From Micromonospora chersina (lineage in GTDB: Bacteria; Actinomycetota; Actinomycetes; Mycobacteriales; Micromonosporaceae), in the NCBI RefSeq assembly GCF_900091475.1, contig NZ_FMIB01000002.1, positions 4,960,001 to 5,024,000 of the forward strand: a stretch of 64,000 nt of DNA, read 5' to 3'. A model generated the notes under the pieces. It was not told where the DNA came from. It saw only the letters and a program-made list of their open reading frames with translations, and did not search any database. Within the stretch, counting starts at the first letter, position 1; the number at the start of each line of letters is the position of its first letter. The translations under genes and the position numbers were made by a program. Positions 8,185-16,439 of the stretch are shown here, piece after piece.

Positions 8185-8823
8185 TCAGGCTGACTCACCT
8201 TGCAGCGGGAAGCTGGCGATGCCCCGCCAGGACAGGGCCGCCACCAGCGCCTCGGCCTCGGCCTTGGGCACCTGACGGCCGCCGGCCAGCCAGAACTGGG
8301 CGGCCGTCTCGGCCGCGCCGACCAGGCCGGAGGCGAGCAGCTCGGCGTGCGCCCGGCTCACGCCGGTGTCCGAGATGATGGTGTCGGTGATCGCGGCGAT
8401 GCAGCCCTGTTCCACCCGCTCCACCCGCTGCCGGACGGCCGGGTCGTTGCGCAGGTCCGACTCGAAGACCAGCCGGAACGCCTCGCTCTCGTGGTCGACG
8501 AAGTCGAAGTACGCCTGCACCGAGGCGCCGACCCGCTCCTTGTTGTCCTGGGTGCCGCGCATCGCGTCGTGCACCTTCGCCACGATGGCGTCGCAGTGGG
8601 TGTCCAGCAGCGCCAGGTAGAGCTCCATCTTCCCGGGGAAGTGCTGGTAGAGCACGGGCTTGGAGACTCCCGCCCGCTCGGCGATGTCGTCCATCGCGGC
8701 GGCGTGGTAGCCCTGCGCGACGAACACCTCCTGGGCGGCCGCGAGCAGCTGCTTGCGCCGCGCCGAGCGGGGCAGGCGGGTGGGCCGGCCGGCGGTCTGC
8801 GCACCGTTCCCCACAGCGGTCAT
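8185..8823 (-). CDS. TetR/AcrR-family transcriptional regulator
   Basis: This 212-residue regulator has an N-terminal TetR helix-turn-helix at about residues 42-64, with the signature DDIAERAGVSKPVLYQHF. The C-terminal helical domain (FVDHESEAFRLVFESD) should bind a ligand and form the dimer. The start ATG at 8823 begins the usual short basic lead into the HTH. It is the counterpart of Rv3208 in the conserved block and is followed by the DUF3107 gene. It is divergent from the large Pro-rich gene at 8973, so the 150-nt gap between them could hold its operator; no convincing palindrome was picked out there. Confidence 0.88.
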   Translation of the reverse strand: MTAVGNGAQTAGRPTRLPRSARRKQLLAAAQEVFVAQGYHAAAMDDIAERAGVSKPVLYQHFPGKMELYLALLDTHCDAIVAKVHDAMRGTQDNKERVGASVQAYFDFVDHESEAFRLVFESDLRNDPAVRQRVERVEQGCIAAITDTIISDTGVSRAHAELLASGLVGAAETAAQFWLAGGRQVPKAEAEALVAALSWRGIASFPLQGESA

Positions 8824-8972
8824 GGGAACCTCCGAGTTTCTCTGTACGAGCCGGCACTTATCACCCGAACCGGTCCGGGTTCGTGAACCCGGCGCGGAAT
8901 TGGCCCGCCGCTGTAACTTATCGCCACTGTCACCACACGGTAGCCTCAGCGGGGGCGACCAAGGAGCGCGCG

Positions 8973-11900
8973 GTGAGTGAATCAGGGCAACCCGGAGCCG
9001 CCACCCCGGGAGAGCACGGCGACGGCACGGGTCAGCAGGACGACCTTGCCCACGCCGGCAGCGGGTGGGCGCCCCCGGCGACCGGCTGGGCCCGGGGCGC
9101 ACCGGCGCCCGGCGCCTGGCCCCGCGCCGACCTCACCACCGGCTGGGGCGCCTCGTCCCCCCGGCACGGCGACCTGCCGGCCCCGCTGCCGGGCCTGGCC
9201 GCCGAGGAGCCGCCCGCCCGCGTCAACGGCCGTCACGTCAACGGCGTGCACCACGCCGGGGAGGAGCCGCCCGTGACCCGCCAGGCGCCGGTCAGCGCCC
9301 CGCCCGCGGACGAGCCGCGCCGGGAGACCGACGGCGACCGGCTGGTCGTGCCGGCCCCGCGGCCGGCGCCCGCGGTCGAGCAGTCGACCGCCGAGGCGGA
9401 GCCCGGGTCCCGACACGCCTCCGACGACACGCCGCGCGCCACCCGCTGGGCCGAGAGTGGCCCGACGTCCGCGCCGCCGGCCCTCCAGGTGCCGCCGGTC
9501 GGCGCCGCCGCCTCCGGCTTCGAGGTGCCTCCGGGCTTCCACGCACCGACCGCCGAGCGCTCCGAACCCGCCCCGTCGCTCTCCCGCGGCTGGGCCGACC
9601 GCCTCCCCCCGGAACAGCCACCGACCGAGACGCCCGCCTCCGCCGGCTGGGCCGACCGTTTCCCGCCCGAGCAGCCGCCGGCCGAGGCGCCCGCCCCCGC
9701 CGGCCGCGACCGCCTGCCCCCGGAGCATCCGCCGGCCGCCGGCTGGGCCGACCGCTTCCCGCCGGAGCAGCCGCCGGCCGAGTCGCCGTCGCTGTCCCGG
9801 GGTTGGGCCGACCGGCCCACCTCGGCCCCGCCCGCCGGCGCCGAGGAACGCCGGCCGGCCGCGGAGCAGCCGCGCGCCGCTGCCGACGACCGGGATGCCG
9901 GGGAGCGCCGGCCGGTCGAGGAGCCGGAGTGGTCCCGGCCGGCCTGGAACCGCCCGAGCCCGGTCGGGAGCTGGGCGCCGCCGTGGGGCCGCGAGGACCA
10001 GCCGGCCGGCCGCCGCGCCCGCGAGGAGGAGCCCCCCGGCCGCCGCGCCGGCGAGGACGAGCCGGTCGGCCGCCGGGCCGGCCGCGAGGAATGGGCGCCC
10101 GAGCCGTCCCGGGCGTACGAGCCGGCCCGGTTCGAGCCGCCCGCCGCGTACGACCCGCCGCGGCCGGAGCCGGTCCGCCCGTACGAGCCGGTCCGGGCCG
10201 AGCAGCCCGCGGGCTACGAGGCGCCCCGCCCCGAGCCGTCCCGCCCGTACGAGGTGTCGCGGAGCGAGCTCGAGTCCCGCCCGGCGCACGAGCCGGCCGC
10301 CCGGGAGATCCCCGAGCGACCGTCCTGGGCCGGGCCGCCCGTGCCGGTGACCCCGTTCAGCGCGCCGCCGCACACCGCCCCGACGAGCGCCCCGCCGGTG
10401 CCCCGCGAGGCGCCCGCCGGCCCGCCGTCCACCGGCTACGCGCCGGCCGCCCGTGCCGGCGAGGAGCGGGAGGGGATGCCGTACCGGCTGGCGGGCGCGG
10501 CCGACCAGCCGCCCGCCGAGCCGGCCGGCGCGTCGCGGGCCCCCGCCACCGGCGGCGTTGCCCCCTTCGACCGCACCCCCGCGCCCGCACCGACGAGCGC
10601 ACCTCCCTACGCGGCCCGCCGGTCCGCGCCCGAGCCGGTGCCGACCGCCGAGGCGGTCACCGAGCCCCGGCCGGCCGAGCCCACCCCGGTGCTGCCGCAG
10701 CGCGTCCCCGCCGAACCGGACGTGCCCGTCGTGCCGGAGCCGCCCGCCGTGGAACCGTCCGCCGAGACCCCGGAACTCGCCCGCATCGCCACCCACCTGC
10801 GCCGCGACGACGAGCCCGCGCCGCTGCGCGAGCGGCCGGAGGGCTTCGACGTCAACGCGATCCTCGACGCCGTCCGCGAGGTGGCCGGCGTCCGGGACGC
10901 GGCGCTGCGCCGCACCCCGGCCGGGGCGCACAGCCTCCGGCTGGACCTCGCCGACGGCGCGGACCCGGCCGAGGTGAGCCGGGTGGTGGCCCGCCTGCTC
11001 CAGGAGCGGATGGGGCTGGCCGCCGCCCCGCAGAACCTGTCCGGCGCCCCGGCGGCCCCGCCGCCCCCGGTCCGCCGCCGGTCGGCCCAGCCGCGCGCCG
11101 ACCGCCCCGCCGAGCCCCGCCCGACCGAGGACCGGCCCGGCGCGCTCCGGCCGGCGCCGCAGTCGCGGCCGGCGGAAGACCTGTCGAGCGCGGCACGGTC
11201 GGTGGCGCAGTCCCGTCCGGCCGAGGACCTGACGAACCCGGCACGGTCCGGGCCGCAGTCCCGCCCCGCCGAGGAGCCGGGCGGGCCGGCGCGGTCCGGC
11301 ACCAACCGGCCGGCCGAGAACCGCTCCGGGGAGGGTCGGTTCGCCGCGCCCGAGGCGCGCGCCGGCCGGCCCGCCGAGGCGCCGGCCGAGGGCACCGACC
11401 CGGGCATCGAGCCGCCGCGCCGCCGCCGCCAGGCCAGCGGTCACCGGGGCCGCGCCACGGTGGAGGAGTCCTCGCTGGCCACCGCCCCGGCCGGCACGCC
11501 CACCGGCAGCCCGGTCACGCTCGGCACCTCGTACTCCGGCGGGCAGATGAGCACGACGGAGACCGCGCCGTCGCGACCGCTGGACACCGGCGGCCTGCCG
11601 GGGCCCCGGGTGGTGATCGACCACGTCCAGGTGAGCACCTTCGGCCTCGACGCCACCGTGGAGGTCCGCCTGATCGCCGGGGACCGGACGGCGGAGGGCC
11701 ACTCCACCGGGCCGGCCGTCGACGGCTACGTGCTGCGGCTCTGCGCGGTGGCCGCGGCCGCCGCGGTGGACGAACTGCTCGGCCGGGCCGTGCCCGCCGG
11801 CGAGCGGGGCAGGTGCTTCGTCGAGCACGCCGCAGTGGTGCCGTTCGGCAACTGCGAGGTGGCGACAGTCGTGGTGCTGCTGGTCTGTGACGGATGGGTG

Positions 11901-12005
11901 GAGCAGCTCGCCGGCTCGGCCCTGGTCGCCGGGGATCCCCGGCAGGCCGTGGTCCGGGCCACCCTGGCCGCCGTCAACCGCCGGCTGGAGGCGCTGCTCG
12001 CCTGA
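8973..12005 (+). CDS. very large Pro/Ala-rich disordered protein with two small folded domains
   Basis: This is a 1010-residue protein. The GTG start has AAGGAG at 8961-8966. Roughly the first 600 residues are low-complexity Pro, Ala, Glu and Arg, with repeats built on GWADR.PPEQPP, on R.YEP.R.E, and on GRRAGE. A folded segment of about 88 residues follows (nt about 10774-11036, FDVNAILDAVREVAGV). A second repeat region comes next (QSRPAED three times). The C-terminal ~125 residues (from about nt 11620) are well ordered and recall the regulatory domain of 2-isopropylmalate synthase: a glycine-rich GHSTGPAVDGYVLRL and a final AAVNRRLEALL. No signal peptide or membrane helix is seen. The role is unknown. 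Confidence 0.7.
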   Translation: MSESGQPGAATPGEHGDGTGQQDDLAHAGSGWAPPATGWARGAPAPGAWPRADLTTGWGASSPRHGDLPAPLPGLAAEEPPARVNGRHVNGVHHAGEEPPVTRQAPVSAPPADEPRRETDGDRLVVPAPRPAPAVEQSTAEAEPGSRHASDDTPRATRWAESGPTSAPPALQVPPVGAAASGFEVPPGFHAPTAERSEPAPSLSRGWADRLPPEQPPTETPASAGWADRFPPEQPPAEAPAPAGRDRLPPEHPPAAGWADRFPPEQPPAESPSLSRGWADRPTSAPPAGAEERRPAAEQPRAAADDRDAGERRPVEEPEWSRPAWNRPSPVGSWAPPWGREDQPAGRRAREEEPPGRRAGEDEPVGRRAGREEWAPEPSRAYEPARFEPPAAYDPPRPEPVRPYEPVRAEQPAGYEAPRPEPSRPYEVSRSELESRPAHEPAAREIPERPSWAGPPVPVTPFSAPPHTAPTSAPPVPREAPAGPPSTGYAPAARAGEEREGMPYRLAGAADQPPAEPAGASRAPATGGVAPFDRTPAPAPTSAPPYAARRSAPEPVPTAEAVTEPRPAEPTPVLPQRVPAEPDVPVVPEPPAVEPSAETPELARIATHLRRDDEPAPLRERPEGFDVNAILDAVREVAGVRDAALRRTPAGAHSLRLDLADGADPAEVSRVVARLLQERMGLAAAPQNLSGAPAAPPPPVRRRSAQPRADRPAEPRPTEDRPGALRPAPQSRPAEDLSSAARSVAQSRPAEDLTNPARSGPQSRPAEEPGGPARSGTNRPAENRSGEGRFAAPEARAGRPAEAPAEGTDPGIEPPRRRRQASGHRGRATVEESSLATAPAGTPTGSPVTLGTSYSGGQMSTTETAPSRPLDTGGLPGPRVVIDHVQVSTFGLDATVEVRLIAGDRTAEGHSTGPAVDGYVLRLCAVAAAAAVDELLGRAVPAGERGRCFVEHAAVVPFGNCEVATVVVLLVCDGWVEQLAGSALVAGDPRQAVVRATLAAVNRRLEALLA

Positions 12006-12044
12006 GCCGGTGTCGGGCCGGGCCGGTCCGGGAAGACTGGAGCC

Positions 12045-13157
12045 ATGAAGCCCGCCGCCCTCTGGCCGGACCACCTCCTGCCCGCGCACCACGTCCCGCC
12101 ACCCTGGCCCGGCCGGAACGTCCGGCTCGACGGCACCGTGACGTACGTGCGGGACACCCCGGCCACCGCTCCCGGCGCCGAGCCGGCGCTCTACGTGCAC
12201 GGCCTCGGTGGCTCGTCGCAGAACTGGACGGACCTGGCCGGCCTGCTCGCCGACCGGCTCGACGGCCAGGCGATCGACCTGCCCGGCTTCGGGCGCAGCG
12301 AGCCCGGCCGGCGTTACACCGTGCCGGCCTTCGCGGACCGGGTGGTCCGCTGGATCGAGCACAGCGACCGGGGGCCGGTGCACCTGTTCGGCAATTCGCT
12401 GGGCGGCGCCGTCACGGTCCGGGTGGCGGCGCTGCGGCCGGACCTGGTGCGGACGCTGACCCTGATCTCCCCGGCCCTGCCGTTCCTGGACTTCCGGCGG
12501 TCGTTGCAGGGGCGGATGCTGCCGCTGCTGGCGATCCCCCGGGGCGAGCGGCTGGCCGCGTGGCGGCTGGCCCAGCTCGCCCCCGAGGTGATGGCCCAGC
12601 AGGTGATGGAGGCGTGCATCGCCGACCTGACCCGGATCAGCGAGCAGCGCCGGCTGGAGGCGGTCGAGGAGATCCGGATCCGGTACGAGGCGGCCCACTA
12701 CGCCGCCGCCTACGTCCGGACCTTCCGGGGCCTGGTCTCCAGCTTCCTGCGGTCGTACCTGCCGGGGTCGGGCTCGCTGTGGCGGCTGGCGGCATCGGTG
12801 CGGGTGCCGACGCTCGTGGTGGGCGGGCGGCAGGACCGGCTGGTCGACGTGCGGGTGGCGCCGCAGGCCGCCCGGGTGATTCCGGACAGCCGCCTGCTGC
12901 TGCTCGACGGGGTCGGGCACGTGGCCCAGCTGGAGGTGCCCCGGACCGTGGCGCGGGCGGTGCTGGCGCTGCTGGCCGAGGCGTCCCCCGCCGGTTCGCC
13001 GCCCGGTGGGGACGGCACCTCGACGGCGCAGCCGGGCGCCGGGCGAGGACGGGGCGACGCCGGAGCGAGGAGCGTGACCGGGCGCCCGGCGGGGCAGGCC
13101 AGCGAGCTGATCGCCGAAACGGGGGAGGGCGGGCGGCGGCGCGACATGGCAGGCTGA
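12045..13157 (+). CDS. alpha/beta hydrolase
   Basis: This 370-residue enzyme has the alpha/beta-hydrolase layout: the oxyanion loop HGLGGSSQNW (52-61), the nucleophile elbow GNSLGG with Ser118, an acid in GGRQD (Asp264) and His292 in GVGHVAQ. The insertion between strands 6 and 7 is helical, as in lipase- or esterase-like members. The last ~50 residues are Gly/Arg-rich and look unstructured. No signal peptide is seen, so it is probably cytoplasmic. The DUF3152 gene starts 5 nt after its stop, which suggests one transcript. The substrate is not predictable; the family includes esterases, lipases and haloperoxidase-like enzymes. Confidence 0.83.
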   Translation: MKPAALWPDHLLPAHHVPPPWPGRNVRLDGTVTYVRDTPATAPGAEPALYVHGLGGSSQNWTDLAGLLADRLDGQAIDLPGFGRSEPGRRYTVPAFADRVVRWIEHSDRGPVHLFGNSLGGAVTVRVAALRPDLVRTLTLISPALPFLDFRRSLQGRMLPLLAIPRGERLAAWRLAQLAPEVMAQQVMEACIADLTRISEQRRLEAVEEIRIRYEAAHYAAAYVRTFRGLVSSFLRSYLPGSGSLWRLAASVRVPTLVVGGRQDRLVDVRVAPQAARVIPDSRLLLLDGVGHVAQLEVPRTVARAVLALLAEASPAGSPPGGDGTSTAQPGAGRGRGDAGARSVTGRPAGQASELIAETGEGGRRRDMAG

Positions 13158-13162
13158 GCCGG

Positions 13163-14038
13163 ATGCCCACCTCCGTCCGTCCGCGTGCCGCGCGGCCCGC
13201 CGCCCGGCCCGCCGGCCGCTGGCGTTCCGCCCTCGTGGTCTGCGCCTTCTTCGCCGCCGCCGCGGTCGGCATCGGCGTGGCCCTGCAGCTTCCGTCGGCC
13301 GAGGCGCTTGTCGAGGTCGGTTCGGCGGCCCGGTCGCCCGTGCCGGCAAGTGCGCCGCCGTCGGGCGCGTCGCCGACACCGTCGCCGTCGCCGTCGACGG
13401 CCCCGGTGTCGACCGCCCCGGTGGCGCCGGTGCTGAGCCTGCCCGGGCCGGTGCCCTCGCACGGGCGGGGGAGCTTCGGCTACGACGACCGGACCGGCGG
13501 GGTGCTGGGCCGGGCCGGGGTCCTGCGCCGGTTCCGGGTGGCGGTGGAGGACGGCTCCGGTGAGGACGTGCACGCCTTCGGCGACGCGGTGCAGCGGGCG
13601 CTGGCCGGGCCGGGGAGCTGGGTGGACGGTGGCCGGCTGCGGTTGCAGCGGGTCGGCCCGGGCAGCGCGTCCGACTTCACCATCTACCTGGCCACCCGGG
13701 ACACGGCGGGCCGGCTCTGTGGCGCCGGGGGCATCAACATCCGGGTGGGCGGGGTGCCGTACACGTCCTGTCGGGTCACCGGCAAGGTGGTGATCAACCT
13801 GGACCGGTGGCGGACCTCGGCGCCGCACCTGGTGGCGGCGAAGCTGCCGCTGGACACCTACCGGCTCTACGTGATCAATCACGAGGTGGGCCACCAGTTG
13901 GGCCACCATCACGAGGCCTGCCCGGGGGCGGGCCGGCCGGCGCCGGTGATGCAGCAGCAGACGCTCTTCCTGAACGGCTGCCGGCCGAACCCGTGGCCGT
14001 ACCTGTCCGGGAAGCGGTACACCGGTCCGGCGGTCTGA
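13163..14038 (+). CDS. DUF3152 protein, putative extracytoplasmic metzincin-type protease (copy 1)
   Basis: This 291-residue protein begins with a basic tail and one membrane helix or uncleaved signal (about residues 21-43), then a Pro/Ser/Thr linker. The conserved DUF3152 domain follows. Near the C-terminus, residues 240-250 read HEVGHQLGHHH, which matches the zinc consensus HExxHxxGxxH. Eleven residues after the motif a Met lies in APVMQQQT, where a metzincin Met-turn would be. This predicts a zinc protease facing the outside. The family is annotated only as unknown. The ATG lies 5 nt after the hydrolase stop. A paralogue follows directly. Confidence 0.82.
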   Translation: MPTSVRPRAARPAARPAGRWRSALVVCAFFAAAAVGIGVALQLPSAEALVEVGSAARSPVPASAPPSGASPTPSPSPSTAPVSTAPVAPVLSLPGPVPSHGRGSFGYDDRTGGVLGRAGVLRRFRVAVEDGSGEDVHAFGDAVQRALAGPGSWVDGGRLRLQRVGPGSASDFTIYLATRDTAGRLCGAGGINIRVGGVPYTSCRVTGKVVINLDRWRTSAPHLVAAKLPLDTYRLYVINHEVGHQLGHHHEACPGAGRPAPVMQQQTLFLNGCRPNPWPYLSGKRYTGPAV

Positions 14039-14124
14039 GGACCTGATCCTGGCGATGAGCAGTATTTCGCGCAAAGACCGGCGAAAAGAGCTAATTGCCC
14101 GAATTGCCATGGCACGCTGGTGTC

Positions 14125-15027
14125 ATGACGTCGTCGTCCCCTTACGACCCGCCTGAGGATCCCGCGCCGGCCGGCGACCGCCCGTCGGCGCGGCTCGACT
14201 TCGACCGTCCGCCGACCCACCCCGGGACCCCGGCGCCGGCCCGTCCCGGCGTGCGCCGGATGCGGCGCCGCCGCCGGCGGGCCGTGCTGCTCCTGGCGGT
14301 GCTGCTCGCCGCGGGCGCCGGCGCGTTCGAGGCGACCCGGCTGGCCGGCCCGGACTGGCCGGTGCACCTGTCCACCCGGCATCCGCTGTCCGCCGCCGAT
14401 CCGTCGCTGGCCAACGGCGCCGGCGCGGGGACCCGGACCGAGCCGCGCGGGTACCCCACGGCGGGCCCCGGCAGCTTCGCGGCCGCCGACGGCCGGTCAC
14501 CCGTACGCGGCCACGACGGCCCGCTGCGCCGCTACCGGATCGAGGTCGAGCGGGACGCCGGGCAGGACGCGGACGAGTTCGCCGCCACCGTGGACGCGGT
14601 GCTCGGCGACCCGCGCAGCTGGATCGCCTCGGGGGAGCTCCGGGTGCAGCGGGTGCCCGAGGCGGCCGCCGCCGACTTCACCATCTACCTGGCCACCCCG
14701 GCCACCTCCGAGCGGATGTGCGCCGAGGGCGGCCTGAGCACCGAGCGGTACACCTCGTGCCGGCTGCCCGGACGGGTCGTCATCAACCTGGCCCGGTGGA
14801 TGGAGGCGGTGCCCGACTACGGCGCCCCGCTGGAGGTGTACCGGACGTACGTGGTCAACCACGAGGTCGGACACGAGCTCGGCGAGCTGCACCAGGCGTG
14901 CCCCGGGCCCGGCGAGCCGGCGCCGGTGATGCAGCAGCAGACGTACGGGCTGGACGGCTGCGTGGCGAACGCCTGGCCGTACGTCGACGGGGTCCGCTAC
15001 TCCGGCGAGCCGACCGACGGGGTCTGA
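14125..15027 (+). CDS. DUF3152 protein, putative extracytoplasmic metzincin-type protease (copy 2)
   Basis: This is a 300-residue paralogue of the preceding gene product, with a longer Pro-rich cytoplasmic tail, an Arg-rich stretch, and a membrane helix at about residues 53-70. The domain again ends with HEVGHELGELH (246-256), matching HExxHxxGxxH, and an APVMQQQT Met-turn-like segment. Both copies share ADFTIYLAT/SDFTIYLAT, a conserved C..GG, and a C-terminal Cys. The start ATG at 14125 lies in a locally AT-richer gap of 86 nt that may hold its own promoter. A gene of this family sits beside moeZ in mycobacteria as a single copy; here there are two. Confidence 0.8.
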   Translation: MTSSSPYDPPEDPAPAGDRPSARLDFDRPPTHPGTPAPARPGVRRMRRRRRRAVLLLAVLLAAGAGAFEATRLAGPDWPVHLSTRHPLSAADPSLANGAGAGTRTEPRGYPTAGPGSFAAADGRSPVRGHDGPLRRYRIEVERDAGQDADEFAATVDAVLGDPRSWIASGELRVQRVPEAAAADFTIYLATPATSERMCAEGGLSTERYTSCRLPGRVVINLARWMEAVPDYGAPLEVYRTYVVNHEVGHELGELHQACPGPGEPAPVMQQQTYGLDGCVANAWPYVDGVRYSGEPTDGV

Positions 15028-15134
15028 GTTATTCCCGCTCCCGCATGTCGGGCGACGTGGCCCTCATCATGGCCGATCCCTACCGGGGCGAGCGACAATG
15101 GCGCGGTCCCACCGCCGATCCCGGGGAGTCCACC

Positions 15135-16316
15135 GTGTCGTTGCCCCCGCTCGTCGAGCCCGCCGCCGAGCTGACCGTAGACGAGATCCGTCGCTACTCG
15201 CGCCACCTGATCATTCCGGACGTCGGGGTGGAGGGGCAGAAGCGGCTGAAGAACGCCCGGGTGCTCTGCGTCGGCGCCGGCGGTCTCGGCTCGCCGGCCC
15301 TCATGTACCTCGCCGCCGCGGGTGTCGGCACCCTCGGCATCATCGACTTCGACACCGTCGACGAGTCCAACCTCCAGCGCCAGATCATCCACGGCGTCTC
15401 CGACGTGGGCCGGTCCAAGGCCGAGTCCGCCGCCGCCTCGATCCGCGAGATCAACCCGCTGGTCAACGTGGAGATCCACAACACCGCGCTGGACCGGGAC
15501 AACGTCCGGGAGATCTTCTCCGGCTACGACCTGATCGTCGACGGCACCGACAACTTCGCCACCCGCTACATGGTCAACGACGCGGCCGTGCTGCTCGGCA
15601 AGCCGTACGTCTGGGGTTCGATCTACCGGTTCGACGGCCAGGCATCGGTGTTCTGGGCCGAGCACGGCCCCTGCTACCGCTGCCTCTACCCGGAGCCCCC
15701 GCCGCCCGGCATGGTCCCCTCCTGCGCCGAGGGTGGCGTGCTCGGCGTGCTCTGCGCGTCCATCGGGTCGATCCAGGTCAACGAGGCGATCAAGCTGCTG
15801 GCCGGCATCGGCGAGCCGCTGGTCGGCCGGCTGATGGTCTACGACGCCCTGGAGATGAGCTACCGCAAGATCAAGGTTCGCAAGGACCCGAACTGCGTGC
15901 TCTGCGGCGAGAACCCCACGGTCACCGACCTGCTGGAGGACTACGAGGACTTCTGCGGCGCGGTCTCCGACGAGGCGCAGGAGGCGGTGGTCGACTCGAC
16001 CATCACCGCCCTGGAGCTGAAGGAGTGGCAGGACGCCGGCAAGGACATCTTCCTGGTCGACGTCCGCGAGCCGGCCGAGTACGAGATCGTCCGGATCCCC
16101 GGCGCCACCCTGATCCCCAAGGGCGAGATCATCTCGGGCGACGCGCTGGCGAGGCTCCCGCAGGACAAGCAGATCGTGCTGCACTGCAAGTCCGGCGTCC
16201 GCTCCGCCGAGGCGCTCGCCGCGCTGAAGGCGGCCGGCTTCCGGGACGCCGTCCACGTCCAGGGCGGGGTGCTCTCCTGGATCAAGCAGATCGACCCGTC
16301 GCTGCCCGCGTACTGA
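15135..16316 (+). CDS. moeZ: adenylyltransferase/sulfurtransferase MoeZ
   Basis: This 393-residue protein joins an E1-like adenylation domain to a rhodanese domain. The ATP-binding loop is GAGGLGSP (47-54), the zinc site is two CxxC pairs (CYRC and CVLC), and the catalytic cysteine region is PSCAEGGVLG. The rhodanese active loop is CKSGVRS starting at Cys351. MoeZ adenylates and then thiolates the C-terminal Gly-Gly of small sulfur carriers used in molybdopterin, thiamine, cysteine or thioquinolobactin-type pathways. I chose the GTG at 15135 because GGGGAG lies 6 nt upstream and it gives the family length. A strong terminator follows. Confidence 0.93.
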   Translation: MSLPPLVEPAAELTVDEIRRYSRHLIIPDVGVEGQKRLKNARVLCVGAGGLGSPALMYLAAAGVGTLGIIDFDTVDESNLQRQIIHGVSDVGRSKAESAAASIREINPLVNVEIHNTALDRDNVREIFSGYDLIVDGTDNFATRYMVNDAAVLLGKPYVWGSIYRFDGQASVFWAEHGPCYRCLYPEPPPPGMVPSCAEGGVLGVLCASIGSIQVNEAIKLLAGIGEPLVGRLMVYDALEMSYRKIKVRKDPNCVLCGENPTVTDLLEDYEDFCGAVSDEAQEAVVDSTITALELKEWQDAGKDIFLVDVREPAEYEIVRIPGATLIPKGEIISGDALARLPQDKQIVLHCKSGVRSAEALAALKAAGFRDAVHVQGGVLSWIKQIDPSLPAY

Positions 16317-16329
16317 GGTCGGAGTCGTC

Positions 16330-16357
16330 GGGCCCTCCCGGTGTGCCGGGAGGGCCC
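16330..16357 (+). terminator. stem-loop terminator after moeZ
   Basis: Perfect 12-bp arms gggccctcccgg and ccgggagggccc with a 4-nt tgtg loop lie 14 nt past the moeZ stop and are followed by ttcgtc. Confidence 0.85.
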
Positions 16358-16439
16358 TTCGTCATACCGCCGGTGGGCCGGGCCACCCCTGGCCGAGCTA
16401 CCGAGGCGTAACCACGTTTGCGCCGGTAGCGTGACTGCC

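Noticed and set aside
9580..9815. GWADR repeats as a CRISPR-like or regulatory array
   Set aside because: The repeats are degenerate, in frame, and inside a coding region with normal codon bias; they reflect protein repeats.
8982..13379. A 1465-codon open frame on the minus strand across the Pro-rich gene and the hydrolase gene
   Set aside because: It is a high-GC shadow. The plus-strand genes have ribosome binding sites, known domains and normal third-position bias; the minus frame reads as Arg/Gly/Ala-rich text with no motif.
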